Assembly (NCBI GenBank): GCA_023055505.1
Contig: JALIRH010000139.1
Coordinates: 310,001-374,000 of the forward strand
Length of the DNA: 64,000 nt
DNA from: Callipepla californica brunnescens
Taxonomy: Eukaryota; Chordata; Aves; Galliformes; Odontophoridae
Direction of reading: 5' to 3'
Position 1 is the stretch's first letter, and each line of letters begins with the position of its first letter. The notes below the pieces were generated by a model. It was not told where the DNA came from, searched no databases, and worked only from the letters and a program-made list of their open reading frames with translations. A program made the translations under genes and the position numbers. This document shows positions 1 to 10,450 of the stretch, in pieces.

Positions 1-3000
1 ATAAAATACAGAAAAGACTCCACGTTGCCCAAAGGCACTGGAAAGTCCTTGTCAGGGACTGAAACCTAATCTGCGGATATCAACCCATAGAACATAGTCC
101 CTCTTCATTTATCATGAGTCACTCTATATTTTTTGCCATATAATGAAATAAAACTTAGGTCTAATTATTAATATAATTACTCTAATTAACTGAACAGTCT
201 TTCAGTCAGAAAAATGAGAAGTATAGTCTGCTCTTGAAATCAGTCATTGATACATATATGTAAATGATGACCCTTTACTGTACTGATGTGCAGAAAATGT
301 TTATTTGAAATACATTATAAGGGGGTAGTTGAATGTTTTGCATTGTGTAAGCACATGTCCTCAGGGTTTGGCCCGAAGGCAAGGGCCACTAGTTCAATCT
401 TCTGCTTTTCCTTTTTCATTGATATGAAATAACAGATCTTGTAGTGCTGTCTCATATTTAGCCTCCTGACCTTCCTCTCATAAATACTGTTTTCTCTCTT
501 CGCCTAGTTCATCATAATTTATGGACTTATGGATTTATTAGAAATAGCACTTCTTACTGCTGGCTTGTGGATACCTATTTCCAGGAAATTATAGCAACAT
601 TATATATCAAATAAATATAAAAACTATATTAATAAACATCTATGGATTCCATTTTCTTTCTGTTCTTTTCCTCTTTTCAGTCGGTTCAAAGAGGTTGTTT
701 GATCACAGCTCTATTTAAATCACTTTGAATACCTCAGTTAACACCCCAAGAAACAGACAAATGGAGATTCAGATCTAGCTTCCTTCAGTTGCATCTACAC
801 TTGGTGTGAGCTACATGTTAACAGTGGGAAGAGTTGCACTGCTATTAAAACAATCTGAATCTTACAAAACACTATCCGTTCCCACAGTTCACTGTGAGCA
901 AATACTTCTGCACTAGAATCTTTCAATAATTTAAGAAATAAAGACAAGACTGTCAGTGTACTAGAAGTAAATTCAGGCACTCAGCAATTAAATTTCTATC
1001 TCTACTTCCTCTTTACAGAGAGATGATATGCAAAAGTTATTTTTGGTATGTTTTCAAAACTCAAAATGTTTTAGATAGCCTAACAGAAATTATTTTGTAA
1101 GGTGCTGTTACTTGATTTTTTTCCAGTTTTTCAAAAAACAGTTCCACTTCTAGCTCTGTAAAAATGTGACTAGACATAATCAGTGCGCTATGTACTAGCA
1201 TTTCTGAAATTTGCAAGCTTGTGCTAATTTCCATAAGCAGAAAAACAGTCCCATTATATTCAACTGTCCACTTCATGACAAATGGCATTCAGCATCCAGT
1301 AACACTACTGACAGTAAGAATAGTTAGCTAGGCATGACTATTTTGTGAATAGGTCATTTTCTGACAGTAACGTTAAGAAATTATGATAATTTGAGATATC
1401 AAGATCAGGTAGTAGAAGTATGATAACTTTCAAGATGCCAACTATAGTAAGTCATCTTCTTTCAAGAAAGGGAGAAGGCAAATGGGATGAAAGAGCTCTT
1501 TTAGCCAACACCGTCATGAAATTAAGCCAGCTCAAGCTACCATACTTAGCTCTTCTAAGTATACAGTTGTAGGTTGTAAGACACACCACTTTCTGCATTG
1601 CTGTACAACATCATACTAAAAAAAAAGTGTTCAGGCAACTCAAGATAATGTAAGACTAGTTGATTGTATGTGAATGAGATTTATCATTCAGCAGAATTGA
1701 ATCTAGATATAATCAGTATACTGAAGCAGCGAAATTTGATGTGATCTAATATTTAACATGCAAACTGAGCAGAACTGAGTGAAGGAAACTTAATTTTACT
1801 TTGCTGATCTCTTTATAGAATATTTTCTTGCATTGCCAAGATCAGCTATGGTCCCAAACCCAGACTTTTCCAATCTGCAGGAAACATTGCTTTTAGGAGC
1901 CTAAAGCTTAGAAAGAATTCTAGCATTGTAAATTTTTTTGTCAAAATGCATATGGATGTTTTTGTCTCTTTCTGTTCATTAATATATTCAACAAAATTAT
2001 CCTAGTGTGAGGATATATCAACATTTTGTTTTGCATGCTGTATTGGTGACACAAAAGGATAATAATATTTGGGTGAGGCTGCATGGAAATGATGTAGGAA
2101 TGTAAGTTTACAGCACAGGTTTCCTATCAGGGAATATCTATGAAAGTATAAATCAATTGTCATTCATACAGAAGCTGTCCAAACAGCTACACTGAAACTT
2201 GAACTAATTAGTGTATTTCACACTTCATGGCAGCAGGTAAACGGTGGCCTGTTATTTGCTAATCTACTCTCCACATGGTAGCAGTCTGAAGTAAGAGCAT
2301 GAGACATTGCAAGTCTGTAAATTCATTATATTTGCCATTTCTCTTACAGTGATTACATATTCTCTAGCTTCTGTTGAATGATTATCAGGAAGTGATGAAT
2401 GAAATTTTGTGATTTACATAGTCCATTCTGTCTGAAGGTTCCAAAAAAACCCTATGCTGTTTATGCCCAGCCACAAGATACAAGTCTTTTCTAAAAACAG
2501 CTGTGAAAATTAAATAGAGTTGCAGAGTGAAGCACACTGCTAACTGATAGCTATAGAGCAATAATATTTGCTCAATTTCATACTAAGTATTATAATTTCC
2601 TTTTGTGAACAATGAATAAGGAAATAAAAAAAATCATTTTATGGTAGCAATTACACCTTTAACTTTTACAATAAACAAGATCTAGAGTAAAAGAGGGCAT
2701 AGCACCAGCAGTGAGATACATGTAAGCACAGTGGCTGAGGTGAGGCCAGACACAGTAATACTACAATGCATTCATTAGTGTTTATGAAGTGTTTTGACAC
2801 CCCCAGTGAGGCAGAATATTTCTGCCATTAACGAAGACCACGTTTGCATAAATAATACACTATAAAGAAAAAATAATAAAAGTTCAATTGGTCTCAGAAT
2901 CCAATTAAGTTTTGATAAAATTGTGTCACTAAGTTGTCTCACATGGAAGTGGAAGGGCTTAAATTAAACCCTTTCAGCTGCCTACCCCCATACCAAAACC

Positions 3001-3376
3001 CAAATACTACAGTCCCAAATGCAGAACCACTTAATAGAAAATGAGGGGAAAAAATGGTAAAGATTAGAAGTGAAAACAAACAATGAAACAGAAGGAGAAA
3101 AGACTTAGTTTTGCTCTCTGGACTACCTAACTGCTCTTCATTCATTTCAAATCTTTCAATTGACTACAGAAGGCCCTGTAATAACACCTTCTCCAGTTTC
3201 AGTACAGAGATTCCATTACTTTCCTTCTGAGGCTTGCCAGCTTTGGAAAGCTATATGCATTACACCTTCTCTAATATCACTCTGTTCTGTGTAAGGCTAC
3301 TACATTCTACTGCCATGTATCATAGCTTTAATTTCTGTGAAGAATGCAAAGATAAAACTTTGGAAATCATACTCAC
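1..3376. other. ANO2 intron, A+T-rich, no gene seen
   Basis: This stretch lies downstream of the last visible ANO2 exon. I found no further ANO2 exon in it. The next exon should continue after the ...FMALW reading frame, and no such reading with splice signals is visible. It contains only short open frames without family resemblance, and no clear CR1 or LTR. Confidence 0.6.
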
Positions 3377-3537
3377 CCCAGAGAGCCATAAAGATGGAGA
3401 AGAAGACTGTGGCAGGGTTGTCAAATAAGTGGCTAGCTCGAGCTGTAGAACACGCAGAGCTGAGGTTCCAGTAATCACAGAACTTGTCACAGAGAGGGCA
3501 CATGATAAAGGTATTACGCTGGTCACACATTTCCTTA
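3377..3537 (-). CDS. ANO2: ANO2 exon: first extracellular loop and start of TM2
   Basis: Minus-strand exon of 161 bases. The acceptor TAG precedes 3537, and the donor GTGAGT follows 3377. Its first base completes a serine codon begun in the exon at 8172-8306. The reading contains [36 protein letters not shown] and SIFMALW. In the TMEM16 family this is the cysteine-rich first extracellular loop, whose cysteines form disulphides, followed by the start of TM2. The tryptophan codon is followed by one base, so the next exon must be read in phase 1. An AG closer to the reading (taag, four bases downstream) would break the frame, so the upstream AG was chosen. Identity with ANO2 rather than ANO1 is clearest in this exon. 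Confidence 0.93.
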
Positions 3538-4079
3538 CTAAGAATGATAAGTGCATGAGTTGTTAAGAGTATTCTGACTCAGAAAAGGGTTGTGCAGTAG
3601 TGATATCAATCAAAAATTCATTGCTATTACAAGATATTTTCAATACGTGGCTTGCAGTAATATGGAGTAAAGGCCCATCTCTTTAAGGCACACTGCCAAC
3701 CGCTGGAATAGTAAAATACCTGTAAGTACTATACCAACAGAAAAGCAATTAAAAACAGCATCTAATCTAATAAATCAATATATATTTTATTAGTGATTTT
3801 ATTAAGACTGCACCAAAGATTGGGATTAACCATACTAAAAGAAAATAAAACACAATCAAAATGGAATTTGCCATATTTACACTCAGCTACATGATCTGAC
3901 ATAGATCAGATGTTAATTAGTGAAAAAGCATTTTATAGTGGCTGTAAAGGAAATTCTGTGGGTTCTTATCTCATTTGCCCCTGACAAAACACATCTTTAA
4001 TACAACTGCATCAAAATCCACATCAAATACCATATTACTTTAAAAATTAACAAACAAGATAAGAAAGAGGCCTGGCTGT
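3538..4079. other. ANO2 intron, unique-looking sequence
   Basis: A+T-rich intron sequence between the 161-base exon and a CR1 fragment. I see no gene, LTR or tandem repeat in it. Confidence 0.5.
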
Positions 4080-4900
4080 GTTTGCTGATCAGCACATTTG
4101 CTGATGATACAAAGCTGGGAGGAATGGGTGACATGCCAGAAGGTTGTGCTGCCATTCAGCAAGACCCAGACAGGCTGAAGGGTTGGACAGAAAGGAACCA
4201 GATGAGGTTTAGCAGGACCAAGTGTAGAGTCTTGCACCTAGGGAGGAATAACTGCATGCACCGTTACAGGTTGGGGGATGATGTGCTGCAGGGGAGTTCT
4301 GAGGAGAGGGACCTGGGTGTCCTGGTGGATGACAGGCTGGCCATGAGCCAGCAGTGTGCCCTGCTGGCCAAGAAGGCCAATGGGATCCTGGGGTGCATTA
4401 AAATGAGTGCGGGCAGCAGGTCAAGGAAGGTGATCCTTGCCCTCTACTCTGCCCTGGTCAGGCCTCACCTGGAGTATTGTGTTCAGTTCTGGGCTCCCTG
4501 GTACAGAAAAGATAGGGATCTCCAGTGGAAGGCTACGAAGATGATAAAGGGCCTGGAACACCTCTCTTATGAGGAAAGAGAGACCTGGCTCTGTTCAGCC
4601 TTGAAAACAGAAGACTCAGAGGGGATCTAATCCACGTCTATCTAAGGAGCAGAAAGCTATGGGATGAGGCCGGACTATTCTCTGCAGTCTGTGGTGATAG
4701 GACAAGGGGAAACGGCCACAAACTGATGCATAGGAAGTTCTGCACAAATATGAATGGGAACTTCTTCATAGTAAGGTTGACGGAGCACTGGAACAGGCTG
4801 CCTGGAGAAGCCATGGAGTGTCCTTGTCTGGAGATGTTCAAGACCTGCCTGGATGCCTACCTGTGCAACCTGCTCTAGGGAGCCTGCTTTGGCAGGGGGT
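4080..4900 (+). mobile_element. CR1 LINE fragment, RT C-terminal region, 3' tail missing
   Basis: Plus-strand CR1 piece that opens within the reverse-transcriptase motif FADDTKLGG and runs through [19 protein letters not shown] and the conserved C-terminal block. The 182-codon frame breaks near 4590, where about six bases are missing compared with the copy at 45476-47285; the reading then continues in another frame to LCNLL near 4878. It stops after GGCAGGGGG without the usual CR1 3' end (a TTGGACTAGATGATC-like block and ATTCTATGAT-type repeats). Reverse transcription starts at the 3' end, so a missing tail is odd. From about 4308 onward it is almost identical to the CR1 at 45546-46130. Confidence 0.9.
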
Positions 4901-5267
4901 TTTAAAGAATACAGCTGTTAACAGTTATCATATAGTTAAAATACTGCTCTATTTTGAAAAGCAGTAGAGGGTACTGCAGATATATCTTTGTGATAAATCT
5001 CACTTCATTTTAAATGTTATCATATATTTTCCTAGAGACAAGCATAGCTTGTCGTTATTTATTTAGAACAAGAAAATACAATCTAACATAGATGTATTGT
5101 CACTCACCTATCATCAGGGTGATTTATTTGAATGAATGCAAGAACTACCCCAGTAAATGTGACCAACAGCTCTATTAAGCTGGTATGTTCTCTACCAAGA
5201 GTCAGTCCCAGATAGAGTCATTTTTTAATTGTGAAGCAGACCTGACTGCATCAAGTTGTCAATTTTC

Positions 5268-5770
5268 AAAGAATCATAGAAATCCTGAGTTGAAGGGAAT
5301 CAAAGGACTTTTCATTCTAACTCACAGTCCCCACACAAAATCACCATAATAGAAACCTTATATCTGAGAGAGTTGTTTAAATGTTTCTTGAACTTCAGCA
5401 GGGTTGATGCCCGTGACCACTTTCCTGGGGAGCCTCTACTAGTACCTGACCACACTCTCAATGAAGAATCTCTTTTTAACACCCAACCTGTTCCTCCTCT
5501 GAGAAGACTCCATGTCACCCCCTCATGCCCTGTTGCTGTCACCAGACAGAATATACCAGCATTTGTCGCTCTTCTCCTCCTATAAGGAAGCTGTAGACAG
5601 CCATGATCTCAATCTCATCTTCTCTAGGCTGAACAAAAAAATGGACCTCATTCCTCCTTCCTCACATATCTTGCACTCTAGAATCTTGTACTGCTCCTTT
5701 AGACACTCTCTAGTAACTGAATGCCTTTCTTACATTATAGTATCCAAAACTGTATGTGGTAATCAAGGTG
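5268..5770 (-). mobile_element. Old CR1 fragment (3' end)
   Basis: The AGAATCATAGAAATCCTGAG tail at the low-coordinate end, followed by the complements of the CR1 core, marks a minus-strand CR1 3' end. It is diverged and its upper boundary is uncertain. Confidence 0.65.
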
Positions 5771-5856
5771 AAGCCACACAAATGTTGAGTAGAATGAGTT
5801 CAGAATTAGTTTTGTTACATATTTGTAGTGGAAATGCTAAATAATGGATTCAACCA

Positions 5857-6120
5857 ACGACTGAGCAAGGACAACCCAGGGGAGCTCAGGTGCAAGTAAT
5901 GCACCTGAGTGACCAGAAGGGGTGAAGCCAGGACCTCATTTAAGGATTTGTTTTTGAGCTATCTCTTTGGAGAAGTATGTCTATCTTAACACCTTATGGG
6001 CCCTCTGAAGATGAGTAGTTTTTCTATTATTTCTACACCTTCTGTTATCTCATCTAAGCAGATCCTGACTTGCTGTACCATAAGACTTTGTTGCTCTGCC
6101 ATTTTGTTACTCTTTCTATC
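5857..6120 (+). repeat. Possible solo LTR fragment, ERV-L-like family
   Basis: The stretch contains ATGCACCTGAGTGACCAGAA and a CATTTAAGG box in the same order and spacing as the U3 region of the ERV LTRs at 7513 and 38225. Boundaries and terminal dinucleotides are not clear. It lies just next to the minus-strand LTR at 6164. Confidence 0.4.
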
Positions 6121-6163
6121 ATACACATTTGTCAAGATGTCAATGGTTTATGGGCTGAATCAG

Positions 6164-6657
6164 TGACTAATGGGGGACCCACAACCCAGGAAATGGAGGG
6201 AGGAAAAAGGGAAATGGATGGGTCTAAAATTAAAGCAGTGACACCAATCTGAGGAAGAAAACTGATTTACTAAATATGATATTGGATTGCAAAATAACCC
6301 AATATAATACAATATAATTGGAGTTGAAGCTAATAATCAAATAAAGTGTGAGACAGTGTGTCTGAAACTGAAGGCCTTACTCTAAAGCTGAAAGGGAGAC
6401 AGTAGGAAGCATGTACTGCTGAGATACGCAGCAAAAAAAGAGACAGTCTCAGGATTTGTGTGCAGTTTCATCTTTCCCTCTGACTGGCAAACAGGAATAC
6501 AAAGTCCTCTGGGGTGTGTAGTTCTTTTTCTCTTCTAAGAAACAGATACCTGGAAGCTTGGCAGTCCATGTAACTGGAGTATTAACTCTTAACTCCCTGT
6601 GCCTTATGTGATGTTATGATGTGGAATACAGATAACAAGAAACATAAAACCATGACA
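6164..6657 (-). repeat. Solo LTR, family B copy 1
   Basis: About 494 bases beginning TGTCATGGTTTTATG and ending ...TCA on the minus strand. The same sequence recurs at 48737-49274 and, more diverged, at 15531-15971, all in the same orientation. Shared blocks include the gggggaccca end, aatctgaggaag, tttactaaat and gatgtggaata. I found no internal retroviral sequence beside it and no convincing target duplication, so a solo LTR is an inference. Confidence 0.55.
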
Positions 6658-6828
6658 CAGGAGCAATCCTGTGTAGATCAAATGTGCTGAATAACAATCT
6701 TACTTGAGCTAATAACTTGATGTTATTTAGATGAGCAAAGCTATTCAAGAGTACCGAACATAGTATTTTCAGTAACTTCTGTAAGTTCTGAACTTTCCCA
6801 ATAGTACATCAATATGCATTTACAGAAA

Positions 6829-7166
6829 CACAATGGGATTGCCTGGTCACAGCCTGAACTAGTAAAGGAGCACCTGAGTGACCAGAGAAGAGACACCCAT
6901 ATCCACCCGTCCTGTCTCTCTCTCCCTCTCGGTGGTACTTCTGGCTGTGCTTCTGGGAGCGCATATATGCTCAGAGCCTGTGTGGTTTGACCCTGCCCCC
7001 CTCCCCCCACCTTGCTCTCTTCCTTTCAGCACGCCAGAGTTCGAACAAGAGGTGGTGCATTCCTTAATCCAAATGGTTGCTGGGAGGAGTGAGTTAATTC
7101 CCTTTTTCTCTAGTATCTTGTTCAATAGCGCCTGTACCTCAAATAAAGACACCACCCTTTTTTACA
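6829..7166 (+). repeat. 5' LTR of the deleted ERV
   Basis: It pairs with 7513-7856. It contains a GCATATATGC TATA-like box near 6960 and an AATAAAG polyadenylation signal near 7142, and ends TTTTTTACA. U3, R and U5 order is therefore plus-strand. Confidence 0.8.
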
Positions 7167-7168
7167 CT

Positions 7169-7186
7169 TGGTGAGCCAGGCAGGAG
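7169..7186 (+). promoter_or_regulatory. Primer-binding site, tRNA-Arg-like
   Basis: TGGTGAGCCAGGCAGGAG lies two bases after the LTR. It agrees with the complement of a vertebrate tRNA-Arg 3' end at all but about two positions. ERV1 has the same site at 32803. Confidence 0.6.
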
Positions 7187-7483
7187 CAACACCACTCCAG
7201 CATACTCCAGCGTCCATGAGGAAACACCATGACATCCTGTGGTGGACTGCTGAACTTTTGGGAACTGGTGAGCATGAACCTAACTGCTACTGGTCCTTAA
7301 AGAAGATATGCCTCCAGAAGGAGCATCAAGTACTGTCCCAAGAGATCCACAAAAAGGACTGCAAATAATGGCCTTATACAGTGCCTTAACACTCTACACT
7401 GCAGCAGGTATTGTACGTGTGTCGCGATGTACTTTGTATTTTGATCCACTGAAACAGCAGGAGATTATGCCCTACCTGCTCAG

Positions 7484-7549
7484 TTGCTGGTTCATGCTGT
7501 GAAGGGGTGGAGTGCAATGGGACTGCCTGGTCACAGCCTGAACCAGTAA
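7484..7549 (+). other. Stem-loop across polypurine tract and LTR start (deleted ERV)
   Basis: TTGCTGGTTCA at 7484-7494 pairs with TGAACCAGTAA at 7539-7549 (ten pairs plus one G-T) around a 44-base loop holding the polypurine tract and the TG of the 3' LTR. The same arrangement is found in ERV1, ERV2 and ERV3. Confidence 0.6.
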
Positions 7550-7856
7550 ATGAGCACCTGAGTGACCGGAGCAGAGAAGCCCAGATCCACCCATCCTGTC
7601 TATCTCTCCCTCTTGGTGGCGCTTCTGGCTGTGCTTCCGGGAGTGCGTATATGCTCAGAGCCTGAGTGGGTTGACCCCTCCCTTCCTTGCTTTCTTCCTT
7701 CCAGTGCGACAGAGTTCGAACAATGGGATGGAATGCGGCTGCATTCATTAACCCAAACGGTTGCTGGGAGGGGTGAGTTAATTCCCCTTTTCTCTAGTAT
7801 CTTGTTCTATAGCACCTGTACCTCAAATAAAGGCTCTGTCACCACCCTTTTTTACT
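7513..7856 (+). repeat. 3' LTR of the deleted ERV
   Basis: It begins TGCAATGGGAC immediately after the polypurine tract and has the same TATA-like box and AATAAAG as the 5' LTR. The last bases read TTTTTTACT, so the terminal CA is altered or the end is one base off. No exact target duplication is visible. Confidence 0.78.
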
Positions 7857-8171
7857 TTACAAGAAAACAGTCAGATGGCAAAAAAGGAACTTCCAAGTGC
7901 TCTGATAACTTTGATTCTATGCTTCTTGTAATTATGCTGTGGACATACTAAACATTTTTATTTCCGAATCTGCAATACTGAACAGACAAATGAATGTTAG
8001 TCATTCAAATGTCTCATCTCCTCAATGGATTTGTATTTCCAAAGTGTTATTAATGATGTATCTATGTACTTCAGATGTGCTAAAAGCAACTATTCTCACT
8101 AAGGTTTACAATTTAAAAAAAGCAGTCTTAGAATTTTCAAGTAACAAAAAACTCTTTTTAGAGAAGCTTAC

Positions 8172-8306
8172 CTAGGAATGTCACTCTCAATGGTCATACA
8201 TCCATAAAGAAATACAATAATCCCAACTACTGAAGATGGAATGAGGAATTCTGTATATAAGCCCAGCCATGCAAAATAAAGTCCTATTTTTTCTCCAAAA
8301 TACTTC
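8172..8306 (-). CDS. ANO2: ANO2 exon: TM1
   Basis: Minus-strand exon of 135 bases with acceptor CCTCTTTCAG before 8306 and donor GTAAGC after 8172. Its first base completes the arginine codon left open by the exon at 39091-39155 (ATA AG|G), giving IRKYFGEK across the junction. It reads [20 protein letters not shown] followed by a hydrophobic run through [11 protein letters not shown], which is TM1 of the anoctamin fold. It ends in ...ESDIP plus two bases of the serine codon completed at 3537. The preceding intron is 30.8 kb and contains ERV1. Confidence 0.94.
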
Positions 8307-10249
8307 CTGAAAGAGGAACAAACAGAAGAACAAGAAACATATGTTAAAGGTATCATTTTTCATAAGTATTTTAACTTTCAGAGACCGTTAAGAAACTAAA
8401 ACAGTAACTGTCAAATATATGAATGAAAGCTCAGAGCATCTTGAATTTATGAAGGGGGTGATTTGAGTAGTTTGAAGCACTTTGTTCTGAGAAGTTAAAG
8501 ACAATCCGTTTTCAGTATAGCGTATACTCAAGATCTACTCAGAAAAAACGGTACTTCTTAAAACTTTGAACTGCTGTCAGCAAAATAATCCTCACTTCTG
8601 TCAAAAATAACTGTATTTCACCCAAATGTTTAGCAAAAAATGTTGGAAAGGATTCAGTTCTGCAAAAGCACATCCAGGTAAGCCATCATTCTTTGCTTCT
8701 GTAAATCTTCCTGGATTCATTTGAAGTCCAGTGTGGTAATAAGATCTGCATGGACATACTAACAATGTCCTCTGATACTTTATAGAGGAATAGACTTGAA
8801 TTTTGATCCAAACAGGAAGATTTATATGTGTATCTAGCATTTTCTTTTCAGCAAGAATAAATATTTTTAACAAAGGAGCAGACCAAACAGCTGGTTTGAA
8901 AAAAAATAACTTCTGCTCTGAGGAAAAGATTGTTGTTGATGATTTTAATCTATACTTACCTTATTACTTTCAGTGCAAGTCGCGAAGATAAATGTGTTAT
9001 TACTCAACTCAACATCTTCGCGACTTGCACTGAAAGTAATAAGGTAAGTATAGATTAAAATCATTGATCATTCCAGAGTACTGCTAGGACTGATAATAAA
9101 CATTACAAAACACCAAGAAATTCAGAGAGGTCAAGAACTTGCCAACAACAACAGCAATATTAAAATTAGATTAAATTTAGATAAAATATATTCTGGTTTG
9201 AAACATATCACAAGCCAGAGAATAAGATGGAAGAGTGCTGGTCTGAAGACAGTTATATACTCAGGACATCACTGCATTTAGCCAGGAATACATACATTCA
9301 TCAAGGAGTGGTGGAAAGAACAAAAATACTTCTTAGATAACATGTATAACTAAAAAATAGACAAGACTTCTTCCTGAGAAGAGTTGACCATAATCCCACT
9401 TATAAACTGTCTCTAAATTCCCTTATATTATGAAAATTTTACTCAGACTTTGTATTCCTTATTTAAGTTATTCTTAATAGAAAATGAGATTTTTGCAGGC
9501 CTGGGACAAGGATCACAGAAATAACTCTATTCTGACAGAAATTAATACAAAAAATTCACATACGTGGAGCCAAGGTAAATGCCTTTCAGTAGCATTGGCA
9601 ATGCTGAAATTTTCTATACTGAAATAGTCTATTCCAGAAACTAACTCTTTAGGGCAAGCCTGCTCCTGCCACAAGAGAGACAGCAAAAGCACTAGAGCCA
9701 AGAAGAAAATAAATGAGGTAACATTAGAAGCCTCCACAGTCAAATGTATTCATCACTGCTGTTCCTGCTGCTGTTCTCATACCATCACAGCTGCAGCTAA
9801 CTTCCCATTCCTAAGCTCTCACATAGGAAAGAGGGCAGGGCCATCATACTTATTGCAATGCTGCCTTACATAAACACCTATATTTTATTTTTTTCAAATA
9901 GACCTAGCTTATCCCTAAGGGAGAAGATATGCAATCCTAAAACAGAGAACCAAGTAAAAACAGTTGAAGACAGTAATATTTCAGTATGAGAGAATGCCAT
10001 AACTTGGAGAATATGTGCTAAAGCAAGGTAAACTTCAGAATCCTTCCATGAAAGACATGCAGCCATTACACCTGAAATTTGTAAGGCCATTATAAGCAAC
10101 AGACTCTGTGAATTATCGAACAACATGAGCAGAATCATGACAGAATGACTTCAATGGCATTAACGTAACTAGATATGTTTTTCAATTCAGGAAAATAATT
10201 TTCCCAAGTAGAACTGTCTGATTCATCTCTTGCTCAGATGCCTTTCTGT
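8307..10249. other. ANO2 intron with a perfect palindrome, otherwise unremarkable
   Basis: Apart from the inverted repeat at 8939-9064 I see no gene or recognisable mobile element here. Open frames are short and lack family resemblance. Confidence 0.5.
8939..9064. repeat. Perfect 51-bp inverted repeat with 24-bp spacer
   Basis: Arms 8939-8989 and 9014-9064 are exact reverse complements. Each arm carries a strong donor-like sequence (AAG|GTAAGTAT) on one strand and a pyrimidine-rich TTTCAG on the other. The whole 126 bp therefore reads acceptor, about 70 bases, donor on both strands. It is not an ANO2 exon, because the correct exon is at 39091-39155. No element family is recognised. Confidence 0.9.
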
Positions 10250-10450
10250 AGAATCATTTGAGTTGGAAAGGACCTTTAAAGGTCAGATAGTCCAGCTCCT
10301 CTGCAATGAACAGGATCATCTATAGCTACATCAAGTTGCTCAGATCCCAGCCCAGTCGGATCCTGAATGTCTCCAGAGATGGGGCATTCAACCCCTCTCT
10401 AGGTAACCTGTTCCAGTGCTTCACTACCATTATCGTAAACCTGCAGTGAA
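10250..10450 (-). mobile_element. CR1 3' fragment
   Basis: The minus strand shows a CR1 3' end: the AGAATCATTTGAGTTGGAAA tail, then the core with the block for TCTCCAGAGATGGGGCATTC and CCTGTTCCAGTGCTTCAC. The piece is about 200 bases. Confidence 0.75.

Larger units (their letters stand above)
6829..7856 (+). mobile_element. Internally deleted ERV (about 1 kb, two LTRs)
   Basis: Two direct LTRs (6829-7166 and 7513-7856) flank only about 346 internal bases. These retain a primer-binding site two bases after the 5' LTR and a GAAGGGGTGGAG polypurine tract just before the 3' LTR, but no gag or pol. The last 25 internal bases match those of ERV1 at 38200-38224, so this is a small derivative of the same lineage. 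The LTRs differ at roughly one position in ten and by a 6-base indel, so it is clearly older than ERV1. The first two LTR bases read CA instead of TG in the 5' copy. Such an element would need proteins from a relative to move. Confidence 0.8.

Noticed and set aside
1..3376. The next ANO2 exon (after FMALW).
   Set aside because: No minus-strand reading with the expected continuation and splice sites was found, so it probably lies before the window start.
6824..7864. TTACAGAAA-like and TTACAAGAAAA-like flanks as the target duplication of the deleted ERV.
   Set aside because: The similarity is offset and inexact when the LTR ends are placed by alignment, so no clean duplication can be claimed.
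8939..9043. The palindrome as the ANO2 exon that joins to IRKYFGEK at 8306, because it ends ATAAG|GTAAGT in the right phase.
   Set aside because: Its reading has stops and no family resemblance. A perfect match for this exon (EWARYGVFYKFQPIDLI) with acceptor and donor lies at 39091-39155.
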